Assembly: GCA_035940775.1 (NCBI GenBank)
Contig: DASZEN010000017.1
Coordinates: 259,467-323,466 of the forward strand
Reading direction: 5' to 3'
DNA: 64,000 bases
Source of the DNA: DASQYE01 sp035940775
GTDB lineage: Bacteria > Acidobacteriota > Blastocatellia > Pyrinomonadales > Pyrinomonadaceae
Part shown: positions 53,249 to 61,551 of the stretch, one piece after another
How positions within the stretch are numbered: the first letter of the stretch is position 1
Layout of the letters: every line of letters begins with the position of its first letter
Notes under the pieces: model-generated
The model's database searches: none
Told to the model about the DNA's origin: nothing
Seen by the model: the letters and a program-made list of their open reading frames with translations, nothing else
Program-made: the position numbers and the translations under genes

Positions 53249-53485
53249 CTACTCTATGATTCGCAACAGGTGCGGCACTTTGGCGACGAAGCCGCGCATC
53301 GCGGGCGTATCGGGTCGCTCGACGATCTGGTTCAGTTTCGTCAGGCCGACGCTGCGGACGATCTGCTTATGAGTCTTCGGGGCGGCGATAAAGCTGCGAT
53401 AGTACTGTATGCGAATCGTGCTACGACTACCGCCATCGCCGCTTGCCCGTTCCTGATCCTTATTCTTCTGCTGCTGCTCCGCCAT
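53249..53485 (-). CDS. rpmD: Ribosomal protein uL30
   Basis: 78 residues against the usual 60. About 22 Gln/Gly/Ser residues precede IRIQYYRSFIAAPKTHKQIVRSVGLTKLNQ. It starts three bases after the rpsE stop. 50S surface protein. Confidence 0.95.
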   Translation of the reverse strand: MAEQQQKNKDQERASGDGGSRSTIRIQYYRSFIAAPKTHKQIVRSVGLTKLNQIVERPDTPAMRGFVAKVPHLLRIIE

Positions 53486-53488
53486 CTT

Positions 53489-53995
53489 TTACAACTCCTC
53501 TACCTGCTTGCCGCGCAGGCGCGCCAGTTCCATAGGGTCTTTCATCTTCAGCAGGCCGTCGAAGGTGGCGCGCACGACGTTGTGCGGGTTGGCCGAGCCG
53601 AGCACTTTGGTGCGAACGTCGCGGACGCCGACGGCCTGCATGACGGCGCGCACCGCGCCTCCGGCGATCACGCCCGTCCCTTCCGAAGCCGGTTTCATCA
53701 GGACGCGCCCCGCTCCGTATTTACCGATCAACTGGTGCGGCAGGGTGTTATTGATGAGCGGCACGCGAATCAGATTTTTCTTCGCCGCCTCGATGCCCTT
53801 CTTGATGGCGAGGGGCACTTCGCGCGCCTTGCCGCTGCCGAAGCCGACGTGGCCTGCCTCGTCGCCGATGACGACGAGCGCCGCGAAAGAGAGATTCTTG
53901 CCGCCCTTGACGACCTTCGTCACGCGATTGATGGAGATGACCTGATCCTTCAGATCGAGCCCCTGTGCCGATATACGTTGCTTGGGTTGTCTCAT
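53489..53995 (-). CDS. rpsE: Ribosomal protein uS5
   Basis: 168 residues. The S5 RNA-binding domain KDQVISINRVTKVVKGGKNLSFAALVVIGDE and the C-terminal fold (GGAVRAVMQAVGVRDVRTKVLGS). It ensures decoding accuracy. The start overlaps the rplR stop by 4 nt, so the two are coupled. Confidence 0.97.
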   Translation of the reverse strand: MRQPKQRISAQGLDLKDQVISINRVTKVVKGGKNLSFAALVVIGDEAGHVGFGSGKAREVPLAIKKGIEAAKKNLIRVPLINNTLPHQLIGKYGAGRVLMKPASEGTGVIAGGAVRAVMQAVGVRDVRTKVLGSANPHNVVRATFDGLLKMKDPMELARLRGKQVEEL

Positions 53996-54426
53996 TGCTG
54001 TTCCTGTCTATCTTCGGTTGCTTCTCCGGCCCCGTTATCGCGGGCCTCGGCCGCCGCCGTCGTTTCATCACGATTGAGCCCGGCTTCGCGCGCCGCGTCC
54101 GTCAAAGCCTTGACGCGACCGTGATAGAGATAACCGCCGCGATCAAAGACTACGTTACGGATACCGGCGGCCTGCGCGCGCTCGGCGATGGTGCGCCCCA
54201 CGCGCTGGGCCGCTTCGATGTTGCCGCCCGTCTGCCCGCGCAAATCCTTCTCCGTAGTCGAAGCCGAGGCGAGGGTTCGTCCCTGCTCGTCGTCTATCAA
54301 CTGCGCGTAGATGTGGTTCAGGCTCCTGTAGATCGCCAGGCGCGGGCGCTCGGTCGAGCCCTGCACCTTACGGCGTATGCGCCTGTGAACGGCGCTGCGA
54401 ACTGCTGCTCTGTTCCTGTTTGCCAT
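53992..54426 (-). CDS. rplR: Ribosomal protein uL18
   Basis: 144 residues; core RRIRRKVQGSTERPRLAIYRSLNHIYAQLIDD ... GIRNVVFDRGGYLYHGRVKALTDAAREAGL binds 5S rRNA. An extra 28-residue Ala/Glu/Gln-rich tail is present. Its stop overlaps rpsE. Confidence 0.97.
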   Translation of the reverse strand: MANRNRAAVRSAVHRRIRRKVQGSTERPRLAIYRSLNHIYAQLIDDEQGRTLASASTTEKDLRGQTGGNIEAAQRVGRTIAERAQAAGIRNVVFDRGGYLYHGRVKALTDAAREAGLNRDETTAAAEARDNGAGEATEDRQEQQ

Positions 54427-54560
54427 CTTTCATTCTTCTCCTGCCCCCGCGCTTTTTTGCGGAGATAGGTCGGACGCCTCATTCATAAAACCCAGGGCGT
54501 CTTGCTCGACCGTTACAGGCGCTCACGTTTCACCGAAACCACCAGCGCCCCGTATAAAAA

Positions 54561-55121
54561 CTACTTGCCGGTCTTGCCCGGCTTCAATTTCAAAGGCACG
54601 CCAGCATAGCGCACGCCCTTGCCCTTATAGGCGTCCGGCTTACGCAGCTTGTGCATCTCGGCGGCCACCTGGCCCAACTTCTGTTTATCGATGCCCGTGA
54701 GCGTCAGCGTCGTCTGGTACTGCTGGATGCTGGACTTGGCGGCGACGCGCTCGGTCTTCACCTCGACGCCTTCGGGCAGCGGAAACTCAATCGGGTGCGA
54801 GTAGCCGAGCGAGAAGACGATCTTGCGCCCCTGCACGTCCACCTTGTAACCGACGCCGACGACATCCATCTGGCGAGTGAAACCTTCCGTGACGCCGACG
54901 ACGGCGTTGTTAGCCAGCGCGCGCGCCAGACCGTGCTGCGCCGCCAGCTCGTCGCCCGCGCGTTCGGCTATCAACTGATCGCCCTCCTGACGGAAGGTGA
55001 TGCCCTCCGGCACGGGCGTCTTCAAAACGCCCTTCGCGCCCTTCACTTCCAGCTCACGCTCACGAATCGTGACGGTGACGCCGCTCGGAACCGCAATAGC
55101 TTTCTTTCCAATGCGAGACAT
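54561..55121 (-). CDS. rplF: Ribosomal protein uL6
   Basis: 186 residues. MSRIGKKAIAVPSGVTVTIRERELEVKGAKG starts the first of two repeated folds; the second ends with RKPDAYKGKGVRYAGVPLKLKPGKTGK. 50S protein near the sarcin-ricin loop. Between rplR and rpsH. Confidence 0.98.
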   Translation of the reverse strand: MSRIGKKAIAVPSGVTVTIRERELEVKGAKGVLKTPVPEGITFRQEGDQLIAERAGDELAAQHGLARALANNAVVGVTEGFTRQMDVVGVGYKVDVQGRKIVFSLGYSHPIEFPLPEGVEVKTERVAAKSSIQQYQTTLTLTGIDKQKLGQVAAEMHKLRKPDAYKGKGVRYAGVPLKLKPGKTGK

Positions 55122-55139
55122 AACTTTTAACCTTCGGTT

Positions 55140-55204
55140 AAGGGGCCGGGAGCCGGGGGTCAGTCAATGTCTTTACCGACCCCCGGCCCCAGACCCCTCA
55201 CCCC
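55140..55204. repeat. Heptad hairpin element (GGGGCCG type) between rplF and rpsH
   Basis: The period is exact: GGGGCCG-GGAGCCG-GGGGTCA-GTCAATG-TCTTTAC-CGACCCC-CGGCCCC-AGACCCC-TCACCCC. The rpsH TAG starts at the next base. Confidence 0.93.
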
Positions 55205-55596
55205 TAGTAGATTTCCGCCAGCACTTCGCCGCCGATGTTTTCGCGGCGCGCTGTTTTACCGCTCATCAGGCCGCGCGAGGTCGAGACGATGTTGACGCCG
55301 TAGCCGCCCAGCACGCGCGGGATTTCACCCGAGCCCATGTAGACGCGCCTTCCTGGGCGCGAGACTCTGGCCAGATGCGTGATCGAGCTTGTGCCGCGCG
55401 CATCGTAGCGCAGGAAGATGCGTATGTTGCGCTTTGTCCCCTCGCCCTTGATGACGAAGTTGTTGATGTAGCCCTCTTCCTTGAGGATGCGGGCGATCTC
55501 AAGTTTCAATTTCGAGGCCGGAATATCTACGCGCGAGTGCTTCGCAGCTATTGCGTTGCGGATGCGCGTCAGCATATCGGCGATAGGATCAGTCAT
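55204..55596 (-). CDS. rpsH: Ribosomal protein uS8
   Basis: 130 residues: MTDPIADMLTRIRNAIAAKHSRVDIPASKLKLEIARIL, and STSRGLMSGKTARRENIGGEVLAEIY at the end. It binds 16S helix 21 and can repress spc operons. The stop codon abuts a heptad arm. Confidence 0.98.
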   Translation of the reverse strand: MTDPIADMLTRIRNAIAAKHSRVDIPASKLKLEIARILKEEGYINNFVIKGEGTKRNIRIFLRYDARGTSSITHLARVSRPGRRVYMGSGEIPRVLGGYGVNIVSTSRGLMSGKTARRENIGGEVLAEIY

Positions 55597-55611
55597 TACT
55601 CAAACTCCAAA

Positions 55612-55676
55612 TCAGGTGTCCGGGGCCCGGGGTCTCGGGTTTTGCCTTAACTTTGGCCCCGGCCCCCTATCCCTGG
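55612..55676. repeat. Heptad hairpin element (GGGGCCC type) between rpsH and rpsN
   Basis: Left CAGGTGT-CCGGGGC-CCGGGGT-CTCGGGT; right CCCCGGC-CCCCTAT-CCCTGGG. Confidence 0.85.
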
Positions 55677-55683
55677 GTTTTTC

Positions 55684-55869
55684 TTACCAGCTAGATTTGA
55701 CGACGCCTGGAATCTGTCCCTGCAGCGCCAGTTCGCGGAAGCAGATGCGGCACAGGTTGAACTTGCGCAGGTAGGCGCGTGGTCGCCCGCACCGCTTGCA
55801 GCGCGTGTAGGCGCGCACAGCAAATTTCGGTTTCCGGTTCGATTTCGCAATCAGTGATTTCTTTGCCAT
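55684..55869 (-). CDS. rpsN: Ribosomal protein uS14, zinc-binding short type
   Basis: 61 residues. Cys24, Cys27, Cys40 and Cys43 (CKRCGR and CRICFR) bind zinc. The short type Z form of Gram-positive and thermophilic lineages. Between rplE and rpsH. Confidence 0.97.
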   Translation of the reverse strand: MAKKSLIAKSNRKPKFAVRAYTRCKRCGRPRAYLRKFNLCRICFRELALQGQIPGVVKSSW

Positions 55870-55879
55870 ATAACCTCTA

Positions 55880-55959
55880 AGGGGTCGGGGGTTCGGGGGC
55901 CGTGGGTCAGGAAAGACAGTTTTTACTGGCCCCTGACCCCTTTGGCTCCCGGCCCCTAT
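55880..55959. repeat. Heptad hairpin element (GGGGTCG type) between rplE and rpsN
   Basis: Left GGGGTCG-GGGGTTC-GGGGGCC-GTGGGTCA; right GGCCCCT-GACCCCT-TTGGCTC-CCGGCCCC. Its reverse complement resembles the rpsM-rpsK element. Confidence 0.9.
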
Positions 55960-55960
55960 A

Positions 55961-56503
55961 TTACTGTCTGAAAGGCATCCCCAAAGCTTTGAGGAGCGCT
56001 CGCGCCTGCTCGTCGTTGCGCGCGGTCGTTACTATAGAGATGTTCATGCCGCGCGTCTTGTCCACCTTGTTAAAATCAATCTCGGGGAAGATCAACTGCT
56101 CGCGAATGCCGAGCGTGTAATTGCCGCGCCCATCGAACGCCTTGGGGCTCACGCCGCGAAAGTCGCGGACGCGCGGCAGGGCCACCGAGACCAGCCGATC
56201 CAGGAACTCGTACATACGGTCGCCCCTCAGGGTGACCATTGTGCCGATGGGCATGCCCTGGCGCAGCTTGAAGGAGGCGATTGATTTCTTCGCCTTCGTA
56301 ATCACAGGCTTCTGTCCCGTGATGGCGCGTAGCTCGTCCGCTGCCGTGTCCAGAATCTTCGCGTTGGCGATGGCCTCGCCCATGCCCATGTTGATGACGA
56401 TCTTCTCCAGGCGCGGCACGGCCATCGGATTCGTGATCTGGAACTCCTTGGAGATGGCCGGGGCGATCTCCTTGTGATAACGCTCTTTTAATCTTGCTGC
56501 CAT
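55961..56503 (-). CDS. rplE: Ribosomal protein uL5
   Basis: 180 residues: LKERYHKEIAPAISKEF, VINMGMGEAIANAKIL and DFRGVSPKAFDGRGNYTLGIREQLIFPEI are diagnostic. It binds 5S rRNA. Between rplX and rpsN. Confidence 0.98.
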   Translation of the reverse strand: MAARLKERYHKEIAPAISKEFQITNPMAVPRLEKIVINMGMGEAIANAKILDTAADELRAITGQKPVITKAKKSIASFKLRQGMPIGTMVTLRGDRMYEFLDRLVSVALPRVRDFRGVSPKAFDGRGNYTLGIREQLIFPEIDFNKVDKTRGMNISIVTTARNDEQARALLKALGMPFRQ

Positions 56504-56608
56504 AACCTTCTCGCTCTCGCTTCCGGCCCGGGTCTCGCGTGCGCGCCCCCGTGCGGGATTTCAAATTCCGCCGGGCGCAAGCGTTTCCAGACCGCAGTCA
56601 CTTTTTTT

Positions 56609-56992
56609 CTACTTCTCCACCGTTTGGCCGCTGGCGGCGGCGACGCGCCGCTTCGTGCCGTCGCCCTCCGTCTCGTATCGAACGCGCGTCGGTTTTCCCG
56701 ATTGCGGGTCGATCAACTGGACGTTCGAGATGTCTATCCAGGACTCTTTGTCTATGATACCGCCGCCGCGATTGCTCGCCGGGTTCGCCTTCTGATGCTT
56801 CTTTATCATGCCCGCCCCCTCGACCTTGACCTTGCCGTTGGCGGGCGATACCTCAAGCACGCGACCGCGATGGGGTACGCGCTCCACCTTGTCGCCCTTC
56901 TTGACGAACTTGTTGTAATCCTTACCGGCGATGACCACCACCATATCGCCTTTCCTGATCCTGGCGCGCTTGGTTCCCTTGTTCATTTTCAT
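56609..56992 (-). CDS. rplX: Ribosomal protein uL24
   Basis: 127 residues. KOW motif RIRKGDMVVVIAGKDYNK, then VSPANGKVKVEGAGMIKKHQK and a longer basic tail. It initiates 50S assembly. The start overlaps the rplN stop by 4 nt. Confidence 0.97.
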   Translation of the reverse strand: MKMNKGTKRARIRKGDMVVVIAGKDYNKFVKKGDKVERVPHRGRVLEVSPANGKVKVEGAGMIKKHQKANPASNRGGGIIDKESWIDISNVQLIDPQSGKPTRVRYETEGDGTKRRVAAASGQTVEK

Positions 56993-57357
56993 ATCACCTC
57001 CGGCGCGAGCGAAACGATCTTCATATAGTTCTTGTCGCGCAGCTCACGCGCGACGGGGCCGAAGACGCGCGTGCCGATGGGCGTGCCGTCGTCTTTGATG
57101 AGCACCGCCGCATTCTGATCGAAACGGATGTAGGTTCCGTCCTTTCGCCGCACCTCTTTGCGGGTGCGCACGATGACGGCGTTCTGTACAGTCCCCTTCT
57201 TGATCGTGCCGTCGGGCGTCGCTTCTTTGACTGTGACCTTGATGCGGTCGCCCAGGGAGGCGATCTTGCCCGTCGATCCGCCGATCGGCATTATCATCTC
57301 CACGCGCCGCGCACCCGAATTGTCAGCCACGTCCAGGGACGTTTGCATCTGAATCAT
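56989..57357 (-). CDS. rplN: Ribosomal protein uL14
   Basis: 122 residues from ATG at 57357 (MIQMQTSLDVADNSGARRVEM), the normal length; the open frame further upstream covers a heptad element. It is the docking site of RsfS, whose gene is also in this window. Confidence 0.98.
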   Translation of the reverse strand: MIQMQTSLDVADNSGARRVEMIMPIGGSTGKIASLGDRIKVTVKEATPDGTIKKGTVQNAVIVRTRKEVRRKDGTYIRFDQNAAVLIKDDGTPIGTRVFGPVARELRDKNYMKIVSLAPEVI

Positions 57358-57376
57358 TGCTTGCTCACTCCGTTCG

Positions 57377-57457
57377 CGGGGTCGCGGGGGCCGGGGGTCA
57401 GGGGCCTGATAAAAGAGAGTCAATCACCGGCCCCTGAACCACGACACCCGGCCCCTG
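57377..57457. repeat. Heptad hairpin element (GGGGTCG type) between rplN and rpsQ
   Basis: Left CGGGGTCGC-GGGGGCC-GGGGGTCA-GGGG; right GGCCCCT-GAACCAC-GACACCC-GGCCCCT. The centre 57419-57442 recurs reversed at 60556-60580. Confidence 0.92.
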
Positions 57458-57459
57458 TT

Positions 57460-57864
57460 TTACTTCTCGGCTTTCTGAACAATCTCGACGACGCGCCAGC
57501 GCTTGCGCGCCGAGAGCGGACGGGTCTCGACGATTCGCACCTTGTCGCCCACGGCAGCGCCCGTCTCGTCGTGCGCCATGAATTTCGAGGTGCGGCGCAC
57601 GAAACGGCGATACTTCGGATGCTTAATCAAGCGATCAACGCGCACGACGACCGTCTTCTCCATCTTATCGGAAGCGACGACGCCGACCTTCTGCGCGCGA
57701 TTTCCGCGCCCGAGACCCGCCTCCGTGCCCGAAGCGTTGCCCGCCTGGGAATCAACGTTCGGCGCGACCTCGTGGGCCAGCGTCTCGCCAGCCGTCGTCC
57801 GCTCGGCGACCTCCGCATCCGGCGTCGTCGGCTTCACATCTTGTTCCTGATTTTCTTCTGCCAT
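57460..57864 (-). CDS. rpsQ: Ribosomal protein uS17 with N-terminal extension
   Basis: 134 residues; the core starts near residue 57 (AQKVGVVASDKMEKTVVVRVDRLIKHPKYRR). The first 56 residues are acidic and disordered-looking, absent from most S17 proteins. It binds 16S helix 11. Confidence 0.96.
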   Translation of the reverse strand: MAEENQEQDVKPTTPDAEVAERTTAGETLAHEVAPNVDSQAGNASGTEAGLGRGNRAQKVGVVASDKMEKTVVVRVDRLIKHPKYRRFVRRTSKFMAHDETGAAVGDKVRIVETRPLSARKRWRVVEIVQKAEK

Positions 57865-57891
57865 CTCTTTCTCTCTGCACCTCTGGTAAAG

Positions 57892-57933
57892 CGCTCAAAG
57901 GCAAAGGGCGTTTACGCCGTCTGCTTTTGAGCG
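57892..57933. other. Hairpin between rpsQ and rpmC
   Basis: CGCTCAAAGGCAAAGGG (57892-57908) pairs with CCGTCTGCTTTTGAGCG (57917-57933), three mismatches. It is not heptad-like. Confidence 0.65.
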
Positions 57934-57942
57934 GTCAACCAT

Positions 57943-58158
57943 CTACTTTTGCGCCTCGGCCTCGCGCTCGCGCGCGAGCGTCTGAATCCTGGCGAGCGAT
58001 TTCTTCTCCTGGCGAATGCGCTTGACAGCATCAACCTCGCCGAGCGCCAGCTTGAAATTCAAGCGAAAGAGCGATTCCTTCAAACGCGCCGCCTCCGTTT
58101 GCAAGTCATCGTTCGTCAGGTCGCGCAGGCGATCCAATTCTTCGCGTCTCTTGACCAT
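57943..58158 (-). CDS. rpmC: Ribosomal protein uL29
   Basis: 71 residues, two long helices (ELDRLRDLTNDDLQTEAARLKESLFRLNFKLALGEVD, then KRIRQEKKSLARIQT). Located by the tunnel exit in 50S. It starts two bases after the rplP stop. Confidence 0.97.
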   Translation of the reverse strand: MVKRREELDRLRDLTNDDLQTEAARLKESLFRLNFKLALGEVDAVKRIRQEKKSLARIQTLAREREAEAQK

Positions 58159-58160
58159 CG

Positions 58161-58589
58161 CTAAATCGCGCCTCCTTCTTGTTCCGCGCGCGTCACAAAC
58201 TTCGTCTTGATGGGAAGCTTCTGGGCGGCGAGCCGCATCGCCTCGCGCGCCGTCGCTTCGTCAACACCCTCTATCTCGTAGAGGATTCTTCCGGGCTTGA
58301 CGACGGCGACCCAGTATTCGGGCGCGCCCTTGCCCTTACCCATACGCGTTTCCGCTGGCTTCTTCGTGACCGGCTTATCCGGGAACATGCGTATCCAGAT
58401 TTTACCGCCGCGCTTGATGTGGCGCGTCATGGCGATACGCGCCGCCTCGATCTGGCGATCCGTGATCCACGCCGGTTCCAAAGATTTCAGCCCGTACTCA
58501 CCGAAGCTGATCGACGCGCCGCGATTCGCCAGTCCCGTCATACGCCCGCGCATCTGCTTTCGGTGCTTTACTTTTTTCGGCATCAACAT
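58161..58589 (-). CDS. rplP: Ribosomal protein uL16
   Basis: 142 residues: MPKKVKHRKQMRGRM, then the RNA-binding GKIWIRMFPDKPVTKKPAETRMGKGKGAPEYWVAVVKPGRIL. The start may be at 58589 or 58583 (two ATG). Between rpsC and rpmC. Confidence 0.98.
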   Translation of the reverse strand: MLMPKKVKHRKQMRGRMTGLANRGASISFGEYGLKSLEPAWITDRQIEAARIAMTRHIKRGGKIWIRMFPDKPVTKKPAETRMGKGKGAPEYWVAVVKPGRILYEIEGVDEATAREAMRLAAQKLPIKTKFVTRAEQEGGAI

Positions 58590-58645
58590 GATGAATGCAC
58601 CCCTTCGGAACCTCTCTGATTAGAGATTCCGTATTTCAAATCCCT

Positions 58646-59449
58646 TTAGGCTCTATCTCCGCGCGGGCGACGATCACCGCCGCCGCCGCGATCTCCGCGC
58701 TCGCCGTCACGACCACCACCACCACCCTCGCGCTCGCGTCGCGTGCGCGGACGGCGCTCGCCCTCGCGCCCGCGCGGCTCGTTGATCGGGTCGGAGCCGG
58801 TTCCGCGCGCCATCGCCGCCTTCGGGTCGAGAATCTCGCCCCTGTAAATCCAGACCTTGACGCCGATCACGCCGAAGGTCGTGTGCGCTTCGGCGAGCCC
58901 GTAATCAACGTCGGCGCGCAGCGTATGCAGAGGAAGCTGGCCCTGCAAGTGCCACTCGCTGCGGGCGATCTCGGCCCCGTTCAGGCGACCCGATACCTTG
59001 ACCTTGATGCCCTGCGCGCCGAAGCGCAAAGATTCTTCGACGGCCTTGCGCATGGCGCGTCGAAAAGCTATGCGCTTTTCGAGCTGCGCGGCTATCTTCT
59101 CGGCCTGAAGCTGTGCGTTCAGCTCCGGCTTATGAATCTCCTGAATGGAGACCAGGACTTCGCGGCCCGTCTTGGCCGAGAGATCGCCCTTCAGTTTGTC
59201 TATCTCCGCGCCTTTGCGCCCGATGATGATGCCGGGCCGAGAGGTGTAGATGATAATCTTCAGGCGATTGGCCGCCCGCTCCACGTCTATGTGCGAGACG
59301 CCCGCTCCGGCGAAGCGCCCTTTAAGGTCTCGCTTGAGCCGCAAATCTTCAAGAAGGTACTCGCCGAACTGCCGCTTGGCGTACCAGTGCGAGTGCCAGT
59401 CCTTGTTGTAGCCGAGTCTGAATCCGTAAGGATGAACTTTCTGACCCAC
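58646..59449 (-). CDS. rpsC: Ribosomal protein uS3 with RG-rich tail
   Basis: 267 residues from GTG at 59449 (GQKVHPYGFRLGYNKDW), SD GGAG 7 nt upstream. The KH domain (RPGIIIGRKGAEIDKLKGDL) and C-terminal fold are complete by about residue 215. Then a 50-residue tail of Arg, Gly, Glu and Asp follows (RERE, GGGGGRDGERGD). It forms the mRNA entry site. Confidence 0.97.
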   Translation of the reverse strand: MGQKVHPYGFRLGYNKDWHSHWYAKRQFGEYLLEDLRLKRDLKGRFAGAGVSHIDVERAANRLKIIIYTSRPGIIIGRKGAEIDKLKGDLSAKTGREVLVSIQEIHKPELNAQLQAEKIAAQLEKRIAFRRAMRKAVEESLRFGAQGIKVKVSGRLNGAEIARSEWHLQGQLPLHTLRADVDYGLAEAHTTFGVIGVKVWIYRGEILDPKAAMARGTGSDPINEPRGREGERRPRTRREREGGGGGRDGERGDRGGGGDRRPRGDRA

Positions 59450-59528
59450 TCTTATTCTCCGTTTCAGTCCAAGCAATATGAGATTGGAAATCTCAACGCG
59501 ACGATTTCAACTCTCAAATCAAAAGAAT

Positions 59529-60116
59529 CTATTCGGCGCTCTGAGAATCCGCGCCGGTCGATTCCCCGGTCGTCTCGCTCTTTTTGGGCGCGCGTGTGGC
59601 GGCTGCCTTTTCGCCCTCCGCTGCTGCTGCTGCTGCTGCGGGCGCGACACGTTTGGCGCGCGGCGCGGCGGCCGCCCCACCGCGTTTGCGACTCTTGCTC
59701 TCGGCGAGCTTCTCAGGTTTGGCGTCAGCGCCGCCCCGGCCCTTGCCGTTGCCCTGTACCTTCTCGTCGTTCGAGAGAAGGATGGTGACGTGGCAGAAGT
59801 GACGACGCTCGCGATAGGCGCGGCCCTGCGGGGCGGGACGCATACGACGACGATTTTTGGTCGGCCCGCGATCTACGAACGCCGCCTTGACCCACAGCTC
59901 GTCGGGATCGACGGCGACGTTGGCCTTCTCGGCCGCTTCGGTCGCATTGGCGATGGCCGAGCGCACGCAGGCTTCAATCCCATCGGCCGCACGCTTGTTC
60001 GTGTATTGCAGGATCGCCAAAGCCTGGTTGACGTTCTTGCCGCGAATCATATCGATGACAAGGCGCGCCTTCTGCGCCGACCCGCGAAGATACTTTGCAC
60101 TGGCTCTTGATTCCAT
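59529..60116 (-). CDS. rplV: Ribosomal protein uL22 with low-complexity tail
   Basis: 195 residues. Core 1-115: AKYLRGSAQKARLVIDMIRGKNVNQALAIL, then the tunnel loop (RGPTKNRRRMRPAPQGRAY). The last 75 residues are Lys/Ala/Glu/Ser-rich, with repeats of AAAA and EK, and look disordered. Confidence 0.97.
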   Translation of the reverse strand: MESRASAKYLRGSAQKARLVIDMIRGKNVNQALAILQYTNKRAADGIEACVRSAIANATEAAEKANVAVDPDELWVKAAFVDRGPTKNRRRMRPAPQGRAYRERRHFCHVTILLSNDEKVQGNGKGRGGADAKPEKLAESKSRKRGGAAAAPRAKRVAPAAAAAAAEGEKAAATRAPKKSETTGESTGADSQSAE

Positions 60117-60130
60117 AACTCAGCTCCGCT

Positions 60131-60218
60131 TTGAATGATGAGGGCCGCAAGGTTCAAGGATGAATTACGAGGGCCTCTGCTCTTCGGGATTCACCCTTGC
60201 GGCTTTCACCATTCGTCG
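60131..60218. repeat. Heptad hairpin element (GATGAGG type) between rplV and rpsS
   Basis: GAATGAT-GAGGGCC-GCAAGGT-TCAAGGA-TGAAT on the left pairs with ATTCACC-CTTGCGG-CTTTCAC-CATTCGT on the right. Confidence 0.85.
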
Positions 60219-60219
60219 T

Positions 60220-60516
60220 CTACTTCCTGGCCACCTTCGCAGACTTCTCTGCCTTCGTGCCGGAATGGCCTTTGAACGTACGCGTGGGCGCAAACTCGCC
60301 GAGCTTGTGGCCCACCATATTTTCGGTGACGTAGACGGGCAAGTGACGCTTGCCGTTGTGTACGCCGAAGGTCAAACCAACCATGTCGGGCGTAATCGTC
60401 GAACGCCGCGACCATGTCTTAATGGCCGGTGGACGCGCGCCGCCCGCGCGAATCCGCTCCACGGCCTTCTGAACGCTACTGTCAACGAATGCACCTTTTT
60501 TAACTGAACGCGCCAT
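60220..60516 (-). CDS. rpsS: Ribosomal protein uS19
   Basis: 98 residues: MARSVKKGAFVDSSVQKAVERI, then IKTWSRRSTITPDMVGLTFGVHNGKRHLPVYVTENMVGHKLGEFAPTRTF. 30S head. Confidence 0.98.
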   Translation of the reverse strand: MARSVKKGAFVDSSVQKAVERIRAGGARPPAIKTWSRRSTITPDMVGLTFGVHNGKRHLPVYVTENMVGHKLGEFAPTRTFKGHSGTKAEKSAKVARK

Positions 60517-60541
60517 AGCTTTTGTTCGCTCCGCTCACAAA

Positions 60542-60630
60542 TGGGGTCGGGCCTCGTGGTTCAGGGGGCCGGTGATTGACTTTCCTTTACCCGGCCCCTA
60601 ACCCCTCTCTTTGGCCCGCGATTCCCTGTC
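60542..60630. repeat. Heptad hairpin element, inverted core, between rpsS and rplB
   Basis: Left GGGGTCG-GGCCTCG-TGGTTCA-GGGGGCC; right CGGCCCC-TAACCCC-TCTCTTT-GGCCCGC-GATTCCC-TG. The centre 60556-60580 is the reverse complement of 57419-57442 with one base added. Confidence 0.9.
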
Positions 60631-61461
60631 CTACTTCACTCTTCTGTCGCGCACGATCATCTTCTGCGTGCGCTTGTTGCTTCTGGTCTTGTAGCCGCGT
60701 GTTGGCTGTCCCCACGGCGTGACGGGGTTACGTCCGCCCGAGGTCTTGCCTTCGCCGCCGCCGTGCGGGTGATCGACAGGGTTCATCGCCACGCCGCGCA
60801 CGTGCGGGCGAATGCCCTTCCAGCGCGAGCGTCCTGCCTTGCCGAGCGAGACGTTCTCGTGCTCGACGTTGCCGACCTGGCCCACGGTCGCCATGCACAC
60901 GACCGGCACGCGACGCACCTCGCCCGAAGGCATACGCAGTTGCGCGTAGTCGCCCTCCTTGGCGACAAGTTGCGCGAAGGCTCCGGCGCTGCGGGCCATC
61001 TGCCCGCCCTTGCCCGGACGCAGCTCAATGTTATGAATCTGCGTTCCCAAAGGGATATTGCGAATCGGCAGGGCATTGCCCGGCAGTATATCGGCCTCGG
61101 CCCCACTCATCACGGTCTTGCCCACTTCGAGCCCGGAGGGTGCGATGATGTAGCGCTTCTCGCCGTCCAGATAAGTGATGAGCGCGATATGAGCCGAGCG
61201 GTTCGGATCATATTCGATCTGGGTGACGCGGCCGGGCACGCCCGCCTTATCGCGCTTGAAATCTATGACGCGATAAAAGCGCTTGTGACCGCCGCCCCGC
61301 CGCCTGACGGTAATGCGCCCGTCGCTGTTGCGGCCCGAGATGCGCTTCTTCGGCTCAAGCAGAGACTTCTCGGGCTCGGCTCCAACCGTTAACTCATCGC
61401 GCGTCAAATAGGTCTGGTAACGACGCGCGGGCGATGTCGGTGTAAGTTTCTTTATACCCAT
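60631..61461 (-). CDS. rplB: Ribosomal protein uL2
   Basis: 276 residues, normal length. HKRFYRVIDFKRDK, and HPHGGGEGKTSGGRNPVTPWG with the catalysis-supporting His. Central to the peptidyl-transferase region. Confidence 0.98.
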   Translation of the reverse strand: MGIKKLTPTSPARRYQTYLTRDELTVGAEPEKSLLEPKKRISGRNSDGRITVRRRGGGHKRFYRVIDFKRDKAGVPGRVTQIEYDPNRSAHIALITYLDGEKRYIIAPSGLEVGKTVMSGAEADILPGNALPIRNIPLGTQIHNIELRPGKGGQMARSAGAFAQLVAKEGDYAQLRMPSGEVRRVPVVCMATVGQVGNVEHENVSLGKAGRSRWKGIRPHVRGVAMNPVDHPHGGGEGKTSGGRNPVTPWGQPTRGYKTRSNKRTQKMIVRDRRVK

Positions 61462-61469
61462 AACTTTAT

Positions 61470-61551
61470 TGGGGGTCGGGTGTCAGGGGCCGGGGTCTGG
61501 GAGATTTGTCTTACATGGCCCCGGCCCCTGATCCCTGTCCCTCGGCCCCTT
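61470..61551. repeat. Heptad hairpin element (GGGGTCG type) between rplB and rplW
   Basis: Left GGGGGTC-GGGTGTC-AGGGGCC-GGGGTCT; right GGCCCCG-GCCCCTG-ATCCCTG-TCCCTCG-GCCCCTT. The rplW TAG follows directly at 61552. Confidence 0.9.
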
